NCBI RefSeq assembly: GCF_027568475.1
Contig: NZ_JANKZG010000002.1
Coordinates: forward strand, 248,001 to 312,000
DNA: 64,000 nt
DNA from: Acinetobacter sp. HY1485
GTDB lineage: Bacteria > Pseudomonadota > Gammaproteobacteria > Pseudomonadales > Moraxellaceae
Direction of reading: 5' to 3'
Below the pieces are notes generated by a model. That model was given only the letters and a program-made list of their open reading frames with translations, had not been told where the DNA came from and did not search any database. A program made the translations under genes and the position numbers. Shown here in pieces: positions 8,449 through 18,058 of this stretch. Each line of letters starts with the position of its first letter. Positions within the stretch are counted from its first letter, which is position 1.

Positions 8449-11400
8449 TTATGTCATTGTCATTAAACTGGCATTACCACCTGCTGCAGTAGTATTAATA
8501 CTAACAGCATGTTCAACAACAAGGCGTTCTAATGGAATATTAAAATCATCAGAAGGCAAATGATGAATAGATACAATAGCTCCTGTGTGTAAGGCCAATG
8601 CTTGTTGAACGTTTAAAAGATCATCAGGGCTTCCGTAATGTAAAACAGCATCAAATACTTCCTCTGCTAAAGTGGAAATCCATAAAATATGTGCTGAAAT
8701 TGCTTTAGGTAACGTCGTACTATATTTTTGAAAAAATACTGTGTCTTGTTTAATAACAGGTTGAGCATTCACTGCTAAAACGGCAAGCATTTGATTAATG
8801 TACTGTTGTTCTGTCTCTGCCAATATCAATACTCTTTTTCTAGGCTGAAGCGTGTAATGATTCATCTCACCTGTAGGCCCTTGTAACTCATAAGTACAAC
8901 CCACTATAAAAGGCTCATAAGACTGTATGTCTAAATGAGGAAAATTCTGTTCTACCCATGTTTTAAAACTATAAAAGCGCGTTACATCATCATTTGGTAG
9001 AGTTGTAATCTTACGTTTAGTTCCAAAAAGATTCATGCTCGTTTTAAATGTACCACTTTGAGTTAAACGATAAATATAAAGTGGGCCTCCTGCTTTGGGG
9101 CCTGTACCTGACAATCCTTCTCCGCCAAAAGGTTGCACACCAACCACTGCACCCACAATATTACGGTTTACATATAAATTTCCTACTTCTGATAAATGAA
9201 TGACTTTATTAATGGTTTCGTCAATACGAGTATGAACTCCCATTGTTAAGCCATAACCCTTTGCATTAATACGCTTAATTAATTGTTCAAATTCATTTTG
9301 TTGATATGTGATCACATGTAAAACTGGACCAAATATTTCTTGTTCTAAATCATCAAGATGAGGTAATTCAATTAAGGTAGGTGGAACAAACGTACCATGG
9401 TTATAAATATCCTCATTACTTTCATGTAAGCTTAATTGATGGACTGTATATCCCTTAGATTTCATTTTTTGAATATGACGATCAATATTTTGTTGAGCTT
9501 CTTTATCAATTACAGGGCCCACATCGGTTTTTAAAAAATGTGGATTACCTAAACGTAATTGCTTCATTGCACCTTGAAGCATTTTCAAAACATTGGCTGC
9601 ATTATCTTCTTGTAAACAAAGAATACGTAATGCCGAGCAACGCTGTCCTGCACTGTCAAAAGCAGAATTTACAACATCTAACACCACTTGCTCTGTTAGT
9701 GCAGAAGAATCCACAATCATGGCATTTTGCCCACCTGTTTCTGCAATCAGCGTTACAGGGTTTCCTTCGGGAGTTAGGCGATTAGCAATAGTTTTTTGAA
9801 GGATTTTGGCAACTTGTGTTGAGCCTGTAAATATAATGCCATGAATACGTGGATCTGCACTGAGTTGTGCACCCACTGTTTCTCCTTGCCCAGGGGTAAA
9901 CTGTAAGACTGCTTCAGGAATACCTGCGTCATGTAAAATTTTAATCGCTTCATAGGCAATTAAAGGCGTTTGTTCAGCAGGTTTGGCAATCACACAATTA
10001 CCTGTAACTAATGCGGCTGCAATTTGTCCTGTAAAAATAGCCAATGGAAAATTCCAAGGACTAATACATAAAATTGTTCCAATTGGCTTTAAATTACTTT
10101 GTACACTATTTGCTTGATTGGCATAATAACGTAAAAAATCAATTGCTTCTCTCACCTCAGCAATAGCATTTGCATATGTTTTTCCACTTTCTCGGCAAAG
10201 CAAAATCATAAGTTCAGATAATTTGTTTTGCATTGTATTTGCAGCAATCTCTAAGCATTTTGCGCGTTCATTTATACTCAGCTGTGCCCATGTTTGCTGA
10301 ATCTGCTCTGCTTGTATCAATGCCTGTTCCACATCTTGTTCACTAGCTTCAATTACAAAGCCAACTCTATCTTGATGATTTGCAGGATTTAAAATAGCCT
10401 GTTGATGTATTGCTTCTTGCTTTTTTTGCTGTGCAATTAAAGGTTTACTGAGCCATTGATAGGAATGGAGCGTATTTGCAACCTCATTTAACTCAAAAAG
10501 AGCATTATCATTAGCAAGATCTAATCCAAACGAATTTATGCGGACTGATCCGTACAAGTCGGCAGGTAAAGGTATTTTTGGGTTCTTTATACCCATTTGA
10601 CCCTTATGTATACCCTGTTGTTGGATCTCATGAATAGGTGGCTGAATTAAATCCTCAATCTGGATTGATTTATCGGAAATACGATTCACAAAAGAGGTAT
10701 TTGCCCCGTTTTCTAAGAGACGACGCACTAAATAAGCCAACAAGGTTTCGTGATTACCCACAGGTGCATAAATACGACATGGTATTTTTAATTTGTTCAC
10801 CACATACTTATATAAAGGTTCCCCCATACCATGTAAACATTGAAACTCATACTGTCCTAAAACATAATTTTGTGCACCTGCAAGCTCATAAACTGTCGCC
10901 AATGTTTGGGCATTATGTGTTGCAAATTGGGGGTAAATTAAATCTAAATGCTCTAAAAGTCTTTTAGCACAAGCAATATAAGAAAGGTCGGTATGTACTT
11001 TTTGAGTAAATACAGGGTAATCTTTTAAACCATCGACCTGTGCTTTTTTAATCTCACTATCCCAATATGCACCTTTTACTAAGCGAATCATTAAACGTTT
11101 TTGACTTCTTCTCGCTAAATCAACAATATAGTCAACCACATAAAAGCACCTTTTTTGGTAAGCTTGAATAACAAATCCAATGCCATTCCACTGTGTTAAT
11201 TCAGGTTCAAAACATAGTCGCTCTAGTAATTCTAAAGATAGCTCAAGTCGTTCTGTTTCTTCAGCATCAATATTAATTCCAATATCATAATGCTTTGCCA
11301 ATCTCACAAGCTCAACTAAGCGTGGATATAACTCGCTATGTACACGGTCAGCTTGAGCGCGAAAATAACGCGGATGCAAAGCAGATAATTTAATCGAAAT

Positions 11401-12165
11401 TCCTGCACTTTGATAAACACTTCTTTGTTTGGTTGATTGCCCAATTGCATGAATTGCATTTATATAATCTGCCATATAACGCTGTGCATCTAAATCAGTA
11501 AGTGCAGCCTCACCCAGCATATCGTAAGAATATAAAAAACCTTCTTTTTCTAAAAATTTTGCCTTTTCAAGTGCTTCTTGAATCGTCTCACCTGTAACAA
11601 ACTGCTCACCCATCATACGCATTGCTGCATCAATCGCTTTACGAATAATACTTTGTCCATAACGGGCAATAAGTGCATTTAATGTCCCCGAGAGAGAATG
11701 TGGTGCAGACGGTGCCATCAGCTTACCTGTTAGCATTAGCCCCCAAGCAGCAGCGTTCACAAAAATTAGACTACTATTTCCAACATGCGCTTGCCAATTT
11801 CCTTGATTAATTTTGTCACGGATAAGTTGATCGCGTGTCGCTATATCAGGAATACGTAACAAAGCCTCTGCCAAACACATCAAAGCAATACCCTCTTGTG
11901 AGGATAATGAAAATTCCTGTAGCAAACCCTGAACAATACCTGCTTTACCTGTAACTTTATTATTTTGTCTAAGATGTTTTGAAAGTTCTAATGCTAATCC
12001 ATATATTTTTTCTTCTACTGGTTCAGAAATTTTTGTAAAACTTAATAAGGTTGCAACAGCATCACTTTCAGCTGTGCGCCAATTTAAAGTAATTTTATTT
12101 TTAAGTTCTGTATTTTTAGGAAAAATTACAATATTTTCAAATTTCTTGTGATCAATTTCTTTCAT
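8449..12165 (-). CDS. putA: Bifunctional proline dehydrogenase / P5C dehydrogenase PutA
   Basis: PutA oxidises proline to glutamate in two steps using FAD and then NAD+. The 1238 residues contain the proline dehydrogenase barrel ([11 protein letters not shown] and [16 protein letters not shown], roughly residues 250-380) and an aldehyde dehydrogenase domain ([13 protein letters not shown] near 668, [20 protein letters not shown] and the catalytic cysteine in [10 protein letters not shown]). The N-terminus lacks an obvious ribbon-helix-helix DNA-binding module of the E. coli type, so this looks like an enzyme-only PutA. The start ATG at 12165 has AGGA upstream. Four TAGTT repeats lie in the leader. 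No putP is adjacent. Confidence 0.94.
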   Translation of the reverse strand: MKEIDHKKFENIVIFPKNTELKNKITLNWRTAESDAVATLLSFTKISEPVEEKIYGLALELSKHLRQNNKVTGKAGIVQGLLQEFSLSSQEGIALMCLAEALLRIPDIATRDQLIRDKINQGNWQAHVGNSSLIFVNAAAWGLMLTGKLMAPSAPHSLSGTLNALIARYGQSIIRKAIDAAMRMMGEQFVTGETIQEALEKAKFLEKEGFLYSYDMLGEAALTDLDAQRYMADYINAIHAIGQSTKQRSVYQSAGISIKLSALHPRYFRAQADRVHSELYPRLVELVRLAKHYDIGINIDAEETERLELSLELLERLCFEPELTQWNGIGFVIQAYQKRCFYVVDYIVDLARRSQKRLMIRLVKGAYWDSEIKKAQVDGLKDYPVFTQKVHTDLSYIACAKRLLEHLDLIYPQFATHNAQTLATVYELAGAQNYVLGQYEFQCLHGMGEPLYKYVVNKLKIPCRIYAPVGNHETLLAYLVRRLLENGANTSFVNRISDKSIQIEDLIQPPIHEIQQQGIHKGQMGIKNPKIPLPADLYGSVRINSFGLDLANDNALFELNEVANTLHSYQWLSKPLIAQQKKQEAIHQQAILNPANHQDRVGFVIEASEQDVEQALIQAEQIQQTWAQLSINERAKCLEIAANTMQNKLSELMILLCRESGKTYANAIAEVREAIDFLRYYANQANSVQSNLKPIGTILCISPWNFPLAIFTGQIAAALVTGNCVIAKPAEQTPLIAYEAIKILHDAGIPEAVLQFTPGQGETVGAQLSADPRIHGIIFTGSTQVAKILQKTIANRLTPEGNPVTLIAETGGQNAMIVDSSALTEQVVLDVVNSAFDSAGQRCSALRILCLQEDNAANVLKMLQGAMKQLRLGNPHFLKTDVGPVIDKEAQQNIDRHIQKMKSKGYTVHQLSLHESNEDIYNHGTFVPPTLIELPHLDDLEQEIFGPVLHVITYQQNEFEQLIKRINAKGYGLTMGVHTRIDETINKVIHLSEVGNLYVNRNIVGAVVGVQPFGGEGLSGTGPKAGGPLYIYRLTQSGTFKTSMNLFGTKRKITTLPNDDVTRFYSFKTWVEQNFPHLDIQSYEPFIVGCTYELQGPTGEMNHYTLQPRKRVLILAETEQQYINQMLAVLAVNAQPVIKQDTVFFQKYSTTLPKAISAHILWISTLAEEVFDAVLHYGSPDDLLNVQQALALHTGAIVSIHHLPSDDFNIPLERLVVEHAVSINTTAAGGNASLMTMT

Positions 12166-12180
12166 AACATCACATCCTGT

Positions 12181-12200
12181 TAGTTTAGTTTAGTTTAGTT
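12181..12200. repeat. Four tandem TAGTT pentamers in putA leader
   Basis: Four perfect copies of TAGTT lie 16-35 bases upstream of the putA start codon, between it and any promoter. They sit just ahead of the ribosome binding site. Confidence 0.8.
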
Positions 12201-12308
12201 TTATCTATTTATTTAAATTTCATTTAGAGTCTTACACTGATTGATTATTTTTTGATAGATATTATTAATGAGTTTTAATGGTAATTTTTAAATTATTAAA
12301 TGAAAAAT

Positions 12309-12338
12309 ACGATATGAATACAAATATACTCATATCGT
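12309..12338. promoter_or_regulatory. Inverted repeat, possible operator
   Basis: Arms ACGATATGA and TCATATCGT are perfectly complementary across a 12-base AT-rich spacer. It lies about 145 bases upstream of putA and 240 bases past the SDR stop. It could be a dimer-binding site or a weak hairpin; there is no good T tract. Confidence 0.35.
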
Positions 12339-12555
12339 TTTGTCTACTATTTGTTGCGCAAAGGTTTTGTAATTTGTATATTATTTGCTCTCTATTAAGT
12401 ATCCTTACTTATCAGAAGATAGCTTTATCATTTTACACCGTTGCGCATTTACTTGCGCCTTCATCATGTTATGCTCAAATCATGACTAAACGATTAGGGA
12501 GTATAAACATAAGTAGGTTCAAAAATACGATTCATCTTTTGAACTCAAATTACTA

Positions 12556-13455
12556 TTAACTATTTAACTTGGATTGAATGCCTTGACGCTCTAATAATTT
12601 TTGTGACTTTAGCAAAAATTCTTGACTATATGCTTCAGATAAACCTGCTGATGGGAAGATTCCTTGCCCTTTATGATTAAATGATGTGCCATTATATTTA
12701 TCTATATCTAATGAAAATAATAGTGGAACAATACGCTTGGCATAACTCTCAGCCGTAGGAGTAAACCAACCAATTGCACCTTCCATTAGGCGTGATTTTA
12801 ATGACCCTTTACCTAAAAAATTATCGCGAATATTTGTTTTAATTAGCCCAGGATTTAACCCAAAGAACAAAGTATTTGTTCTTGTTTTTGCACCATTAAG
12901 AACTAATATTTCATTTCCTGCCACAGTGGTCATATGTGTTGCCATGGGCTTATAGGTTATTTCTGAATTTAAATCTTTAATATTACCCATTTGCCCACTA
13001 CCTGGATAACCCATTAAAAATATCCGTGGTTTCATGGAGGTATTTTTTCTTTGTGTACCCAACCGATCTGCCATGTTTTGTAGCATTACAAATCTGTTTA
13101 AGTAACTCACAGCCAAATCTTTTTCGATACCTTCTTGCGTTTCTTGGCGATGCGGTGCAGCGAATATACCTGTTGTGAAAATGAGCATATCGAGTGTTTC
13201 AGGCATTAATAATGTGGTCACACGCTTTGCCTCTGCCATAAGGCTTAAATCTGCTTTGATAAATTTAATATTAGGCAATTTTTGATCACGAAAAGTTTGC
13301 CCTACAACAGTCACGTTAGCACCTTGAGAAGCCAAATGTTGGCTTAAAGCTCGCCCAATCCCCCCTGTTCCGCCAACAATAGCAATCTGTTTATCCTTGA
13401 TAGATAAAATATGATCAGAATTTTCATGCCAAACTATATGACGATTACGTTTCAT
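12556..13455 (-). CDS. SDR-fold protein lacking a clear catalytic YxxxK
   Basis: The 299-residue protein has an N-terminal Rossmann nucleotide-binding motif, IVGGTGGIGRAL near residues 27-38, typical of short-chain dehydrogenases/reductases. The later SDR landmarks are altered: the usual NNAG position reads FTTGIF, and the segment where Tyr-x-x-x-Lys is expected reads THMTTVAGNEIL, with neither residue properly placed. It may be an atypical reductase or a non-catalytic nucleotide-binding protein. It is divergent from a LysR-type regulator 107 bases away, which probably controls it. The substrate is unknown. Confidence 0.75.
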   Translation of the reverse strand: MKRNRHIVWHENSDHILSIKDKQIAIVGGTGGIGRALSQHLASQGANVTVVGQTFRDQKLPNIKFIKADLSLMAEAKRVTTLLMPETLDMLIFTTGIFAAPHRQETQEGIEKDLAVSYLNRFVMLQNMADRLGTQRKNTSMKPRIFLMGYPGSGQMGNIKDLNSEITYKPMATHMTTVAGNEILVLNGAKTRTNTLFFGLNPGLIKTNIRDNFLGKGSLKSRLMEGAIGWFTPTAESYAKRIVPLLFSLDIDKYNGTSFNHKGQGIFPSAGLSEAYSQEFLLKSQKLLERQGIQSKLNS

Positions 13456-13562
13456 TCTAGTTCTCTTAAAATAATACGGTTTATAAAATCCTATCTATTT
13501 TTATGTATGGGATAAATACAGTATATTAAATATGACTGATCCAAATATGGCGCAATATATAA

Positions 13563-14462
13563 ATGATTAATTATCTTAATGATATGGCTTTGTTTGTAGA
13601 AGTTGTTAAAGCAAAAGGATTTCGTAATGCTGCTGAAGTGATCGGTATACCAAATTCGACCCTATCACGTCGTATTAGTAACCTTGAAAAAGCAATTGGT
13701 TTACGTTTATTAAACCGCACAACACGGAAAATTGAGCTAACAGAAGCAGGTCAAATTTATTTTGATCGTTGTAGAAGAATTCTGACTGAAGCAACGCTAG
13801 CACATGAAGAACTTAACGGTATCCTTTCTCAACCCAGTGGTCTACTAAGAATCTCATTACCTGTTGATTTTGGGTCAATTTTTTTAACTCCCCTACTGGT
13901 TAAATTTACTCAGCTCTACCCTGAAATAAAATTCGAAATTGATTTAAGCCCACAGCTTACAGATTTAGTCAGTCGAAATATTGATGTCGCCATTCGCGTT
14001 GGAAACCAAGCAGACTCTAATCTCATTGCACATAAACTCATGCAGTTTCAAGGACAGCTTTTTGCTTCTGCTACATATTTACAAAACTTTGGTATTCCCA
14101 CTCACCCTCAAGAACTTATTGAGCATGAGTGTTTAACCTTTTCTAATAATAAAATATGGAAATTACATGAAAATAAAAATACTGTTTCAGTCAAAGTTAG
14201 CGGTAAATTTAGTTTAAATAATATTGGAATGCTTAGAAAGTTATCCCTTTTAAATCAAGGGTTTTTAATGATTCCACCTGAGGTAGTAATTGATGATATT
14301 AAAGAAGGTGCATTAATACCCATTCTTCCGCAATGGAAAGGCGATATAACCCCTATCTATGCCTTAACAGAAACTAAATTAATTCCTGCTAAAACACGTA
14401 CTTTTATTAATTTTTTAAAAAGTGAATTAGCAGGCTATCAATACGTCTCACAAAAGATATAA
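13563..14462 (+). CDS. LysR-family transcriptional regulator
   Basis: This 299-residue regulator has the LysR winged helix-turn-helix at the N-terminus (residues 5-65, including GFRNAAEVIGIPNSTLSRRISNL, here cited as its key segment near 17-39). A substrate-binding domain follows, with the usual core LLRISLPVDFG near 94-104. It resembles the CrgA/DsdC-like branch that often pairs with oxidoreductases. It is divergent from the SDR gene across 107 bases, the classical arrangement for a LysR protein regulating its neighbour and itself. The inducer is unknown. Confidence 0.9.
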   Translation: MINYLNDMALFVEVVKAKGFRNAAEVIGIPNSTLSRRISNLEKAIGLRLLNRTTRKIELTEAGQIYFDRCRRILTEATLAHEELNGILSQPSGLLRISLPVDFGSIFLTPLLVKFTQLYPEIKFEIDLSPQLTDLVSRNIDVAIRVGNQADSNLIAHKLMQFQGQLFASATYLQNFGIPTHPQELIEHECLTFSNNKIWKLHENKNTVSVKVSGKFSLNNIGMLRKLSLLNQGFLMIPPEVVIDDIKEGALIPILPQWKGDITPIYALTETKLIPAKTRTFINFLKSELAGYQYVSQKI

Positions 14463-14469
14463 AAAAAAC

Positions 14470-15132
14470 CTATCCTTTTAAGAATCCATTTTCTGCCAAA
14501 AATGACATGCTAATACTTGCTTCAGGCTTTTGTTCAGCAGCTTTATCCCCCAACAATAAACGCTCGATATAACGTGCTAAAACATCTACTTCTAAATTTA
14601 CTTTACTGCCTGTTTTCCACGTACCAATATTGGTACGTTCTGCCGTATGTGGAATTAAATTTAAACTTAAAATATTGCCACGCAAATGGTTAATGGTTAG
14701 GCTAATTCCATCTACTGTAATTGAGCCTTTTTCAGCTAAATACTTAGCAAGCTCTACAGGCGCGGTCACCTCAAAATACAACGAGCGTGCATCTTGACGT
14801 ACAAGCGTAATTTCACCCATACCATCTACATGGCCACTCACAATATGTCCACCAAAACGTGTGGTGGGTAACATTGCTTTTTCAACATTAACAGGCTGAC
14901 CCACTTGCCACTGACCAAGTGTCGTACGGTTTAAACTCTCGCGTGACACATCTGCGGCATACCAATTACTGCCCCACTCAACCACAGTGAGGCAAATACC
15001 ATTGGTGGCAATCGAATCCCCTAAATTTACATCAGACATATCAAGTGCTGTATGAATACGCAGGCGTACATCGCCCCCTACATTTTGCACACTTTCCACA
15101 CGTCCTACATTTTCAATAATACCTGTAAACAT
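14470..15132 (-). CDS. ribE: Riboflavin synthase alpha chain
   Basis: Riboflavin synthase dismutates two 6,7-dimethyl-8-ribityllumazine molecules to riboflavin. The start is placed at the ATG giving MFTGIIENVG, the invariant N-terminus, with AGGA seven bases upstream; an in-frame codon seven residues earlier is less likely. The protein shows the two lumazine-binding repeats, the second opening near ARYIERLLLGD at the end and TRFGGHIVSGHVDG near 90-103. It is the last gene of the nrdR-ribD-methylase-ribE operon, 15 bases after the methylase stop. About 220 residues is normal. Some annotations call this gene ribC. Confidence 0.93.
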   Translation of the reverse strand: MFTGIIENVGRVESVQNVGGDVRLRIHTALDMSDVNLGDSIATNGICLTVVEWGSNWYAADVSRESLNRTTLGQWQVGQPVNVEKAMLPTTRFGGHIVSGHVDGMGEITLVRQDARSLYFEVTAPVELAKYLAEKGSITVDGISLTINHLRGNILSLNLIPHTAERTNIGTWKTGSKVNLEVDVLARYIERLLLGDKAAEQKPEASISMSFLAENGFLKG

Positions 15133-15146
15133 CAGTTTTCCTTTTA

Positions 15147-16448
15147 TTACCACAAAGCAAGTTGCGAACTTACCCCTGTTGTATCCACGCCACCTAGCTC
15201 GGCATAGTGATATAACTGCCCTAACAGTTGGCGTAATGGTGGACCAGATTTAGATTTTGTATCAGTGATGACAATAAACTCAAGTACTCGCGCCCGTTCA
15301 GATTGACGTTGCTTACTCACACGATAACGCGGTACATCTTGGGTGAGTAATGTCACCTTACCACGCGCTAAATTGGCTTTGAGTAAGTCAGTTGCCGAAA
15401 TATTGCCATCGGTTGAGTAGCTTGTCAGAATAAAACGTGCATTGATGGTTGAGAGTAATTTTTCGTAAGCGTCTTTAGCATGTTTTGATGAGTTATATGC
15501 ACTTGGACGCTCTTTTCGCCATGCCCGATCTATACCACTTTTAAAGCCTTTTGTGTCAGGTGTAGGTAAATCTATCTGATCCCATAAAGTCAGTGCATTC
15601 AAAACATGGTAATTACTGCTATATGCATGTTGATTATATGGCGGATCTAAATACGCGACATCCACCTCAAACTCACTCATTTGATCCGCTAACCGCTGTG
15701 CATCTACACACCACATTTCCGCAGCAGGTTGCTCTATATTACCCTTTTCACAAAAACGACTTGGCGTTAACCACAACAAAGACTCAATACGCTCGAGTGC
15801 CGTTTGTGTTTTGCCACCCCACCCATGATGGAAGCTTTTAAATACACCACTGGTATTACTCACAAAACTTGCCGAATATAAAAGTGGTGCAAGTAAAGCA
15901 CTCATTTCGATATCGTTAATTGCGCCTTCTGCTTGCCAATTGGCAATTTGCTGACGAATGGCATCAATACGCATCCCATTACGGCGTTTAAAAAACAAAC
16001 GATCACGGGCAGGGTCATATTCTTCGTCATTGCGTGGGCATAAATTGTGCGTAACCCACCCTTTAGCAAGCGGTAAACGGTTTAAATAATCAATCGCTTT
16101 TTGATAGCCACCCAACTGCTCAAACTTGGGAGCTTCTACGCAAGAGAGCACCGCATGGTTAAGTGCATGGCTATACGGCTCCCAATCATTGGCAATCACA
16201 CGATAACCATTTTCACGGGCAAGTCGTGACACCACACCGCTACCTGCAAAAAAGTCGGCAAAAATGGGAGCACGCTTTTTTTTACCATCGGTATTGAGTG
16301 TGCCTGTTTGTTCTAATGCTTCTAAAATTAAATGTAAAAGACGGCGTTTATTACCCAAATAAGGCACAAGTTGATGAAACAAATATTCATCTGTGGTGCG
16401 GGCAGCGTGGCGTCTTTTATGATAAACCGTGGTCGTTTCTAAACTCAT
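15147..16448 (-). CDS. D12-class DNA adenine-N6 methyltransferase, AamA-like
   Basis: This is a site-specific DNA adenine methylase of about 433 residues. The N-terminus has PYLGNKRRLL near 31-40, the S-adenosylmethionine block FADFFAGSGVVSR near 63-75, and the catalytic DPPY motif in AYLDPPYNQHAYSS near 268-281. No restriction endonuclease lies beside it, so it is an orphan methylase. It is translationally coupled with ribD: a GTG at 16454 overlaps the ribD stop, and an ATG at 16448 with GAG upstream is preferred. From memory, the A. baumannii orphan methylase AamA (A1S_0222) maps to a similar position and is linked to surface motility; the identity needs alignment. Confidence 0.85.
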   Translation of the reverse strand: MSLETTTVYHKRRHAARTTDEYLFHQLVPYLGNKRRLLHLILEALEQTGTLNTDGKKKRAPIFADFFAGSGVVSRLARENGYRVIANDWEPYSHALNHAVLSCVEAPKFEQLGGYQKAIDYLNRLPLAKGWVTHNLCPRNDEEYDPARDRLFFKRRNGMRIDAIRQQIANWQAEGAINDIEMSALLAPLLYSASFVSNTSGVFKSFHHGWGGKTQTALERIESLLWLTPSRFCEKGNIEQPAAEMWCVDAQRLADQMSEFEVDVAYLDPPYNQHAYSSNYHVLNALTLWDQIDLPTPDTKGFKSGIDRAWRKERPSAYNSSKHAKDAYEKLLSTINARFILTSYSTDGNISATDLLKANLARGKVTLLTQDVPRYRVSKQRQSERARVLEFIVITDTKSKSGPPLRQLLGQLYHYAELGGVDTTGVSSQLALW

Positions 16449-16450
16449 AA

Positions 16451-17494
16451 TCACTCGTAAAGCGGTATCAGTCTTAAACGTAAATCTTCACCAACTTGCG
16501 TTATGTCTTTTACGTTAAAACGTGTTTGCTGTGCCATGTGGATAAATTCACCCTGAAACATCGCACGCGCAGATTGACCCAAAAATGTAGGTGCAACGTA
16601 ATGGATAAGTTCATCCACAAGTTGATGCTGTAAAAATTGTGTAGAAAGCGTTGCACCTGCTTCTACCAACACATCATGAATATTATGTTCTTTGGCAAGT
16701 GTTTTTAATAAATTTGATAGCGGTTGTACAGCAATTTGTACCACGCCTAAATCTGCTAAATCCTGTCTAAACGGTGTCATCACAATGGTATTTTGCGGTT
16801 GCTGTAAAATTTGAGCAGATAACGGTAAACGCCCTTGGCGATCTAACACCACACGCTTAGGTTGTACCACATGGTCAAACGCACGTACATTCAATAAGCA
16901 ATCATCTGCAAGTACGGTATTAATGCCTGTAATGATAGCACCCGAAATAGCACGCCAATGCTGTACGTCTTGCCTTGCAGTTACACCCGTAATCCACTTA
17001 GATTCGCCCGATGCCATGGCAGTACGCCCATCTAAACTTGCTGCCATTTTTAAACGCACATACGGCATGCCTGTTGCCATGGTTTTTAAAAAACCTAAAT
17101 TGAGTTGTTTGGCTTCTTCTTGATATAACCCATGCTCAACTTGTATACCTGCTTGCTCTAAAATTTGGATGCCCTTACCTGCTACCAAAGGGTTAGGGTC
17201 TAAATTTGCAATGATGACCTTTGCCACTTGTGCATCAACCAATGCTTTGGCACAAGGCGGCGTACGTCCAAAATGGGCACAGGGTTCTAAGGTCACATAC
17301 GCGGTTGCACCTTTTGCCTGCTCGCCTGCTTGTCTTAACGCAAAGACTTCTGCATGTGGTTGCCCCGCTTGTGGATGGTACCCCTCACCTACAATTTTGT
17401 TATTTTGAACAATCACACAGCCTACATTTGGATTAGGTTTTGTGGTGTATTGTCCTTTTTGTGCAAGCTCAATGGCACGTTGCATGTAGTCCAT
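16451..17494 (-). CDS. ribD: Bifunctional riboflavin deaminase/reductase RibD
   Basis: RibD performs two consecutive steps of riboflavin synthesis, deamination of the pyrimidine and reduction of the ribose side chain. The N-terminal cytidine-deaminase-like domain shows the zinc motif HAEVFAL near 46-52 and PCAHFGRTPPC near 71-81. The C-terminal reductase domain carries SLDGRTA near 151-157 and a late VEAGATLSTQFL. The ATG at 17494 overlaps the nrdR stop and gives an N-terminus, MDYMQRAIELAQ, that matches the family. A GTG at 17506 is an alternative. It is coupled upstream to nrdR and downstream to the methylase. Confidence 0.93.
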   Translation of the reverse strand: MDYMQRAIELAQKGQYTTKPNPNVGCVIVQNNKIVGEGYHPQAGQPHAEVFALRQAGEQAKGATAYVTLEPCAHFGRTPPCAKALVDAQVAKVIIANLDPNPLVAGKGIQILEQAGIQVEHGLYQEEAKQLNLGFLKTMATGMPYVRLKMAASLDGRTAMASGESKWITGVTARQDVQHWRAISGAIITGINTVLADDCLLNVRAFDHVVQPKRVVLDRQGRLPLSAQILQQPQNTIVMTPFRQDLADLGVVQIAVQPLSNLLKTLAKEHNIHDVLVEAGATLSTQFLQHQLVDELIHYVAPTFLGQSARAMFQGEFIHMAQQTRFNVKDITQVGEDLRLRLIPLYE

Positions 17495-17495
17495 A

Positions 17496-17954
17496 TTATT
17501 GCTCACGTTTTTGCATCAGTTCAATTTGCTGTCTAAAGGCTTCCACATCTTGGAAATCTTGATAAACCGAAGCAAAACGCACATAAGCCACATGGTCTAA
17601 ACCAAATAAGGCTTGCATCACAATTTCACCAATTTTTTGCGAGCGAACATCACGCTCACCCAAACGGCGGATTTTAATTTGGATATCGCTTAAAACAGCT
17701 TCTATTTGTTCTTGTGTAACAGGTCGTTTTTGTAAAGCATGCATTAAAGAACGGCGTAATTTTTCTTCATCAAAGGGTTCATTTTTACCATTTGATTTAT
17801 TTACACGTGGCATAACGACTTCGTAGGTTTCAAAAGTTGTAAAACGTTCGCCACAGCTTGCACACTCACGGCGACGACGAATTTGGCGACCTTCTGCTGC
17901 CAAACGTGAGTCTATTACCTTGCTATCAGGTGTGTTACAAAATGGACAATGCAT
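17496..17954 (-). CDS. nrdR: Transcriptional repressor NrdR
   Basis: NrdR is the zinc-ribbon/ATP-cone repressor of ribonucleotide reductase genes. The ribbon cysteines occur as MHCPFC at the N-terminus and [12 protein letters not shown] near 31-42. The ATP-cone follows, including [20 protein letters not shown] near 51-70. The start at 17954 gives the canonical MHCPFC opening; an in-frame ATG pair five codons upstream is possible. The protein is about 152 residues, the normal length. It heads the nrdR-ribD-methylase-ribE operon. Confidence 0.95.
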   Translation of the reverse strand: MHCPFCNTPDSKVIDSRLAAEGRQIRRRRECASCGERFTTFETYEVVMPRVNKSNGKNEPFDEEKLRRSLMHALQKRPVTQEQIEAVLSDIQIKIRRLGERDVRSQKIGEIVMQALFGLDHVAYVRFASVYQDFQDVEAFRQQIELMQKREQ

Positions 17955-18030
17955 TACATATTTCATCAACCAAAAGAGAAGCTATAGTGTATCAAAAAAC
18001 CTTTAGATACTAAATGTAGTGTTTGAAATA

Positions 18031-18056
18031 AAAAAAGCACCCGAAGGTGCTTTTTT
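18031..18056 (-). terminator. Terminator after amtB
   Basis: An 11-bp stem AAAAAAGCACC/GGTGCTTTTTT with a CGAA tetraloop lies just past the amtB stop and separates glnK-amtB from the nrdR operon. Confidence 0.9.
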
Positions 18057-18058
18057 AA

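Larger units (their letters stand above)
12166..12555. other. AT-rich intergenic stretch between putA and SDR gene
   Basis: About 390 bases lie between the putA start and the SDR stop. They hold the putA leader with its TAGTT repeats and a perfect 9-bp inverted repeat at 12309-12338. A short open frame on the plus strand (12278-12559) has no family features, no ribosome binding site and runs into the SDR gene, so it is not called. Confidence 0.5.

Noticed and set aside
12278..12559. 93-codon open frame on the plus strand between putA and the SDR gene
   Set aside because: It lacks a ribosome binding site and family features, is AT-rich, and overlaps the end of the SDR gene.
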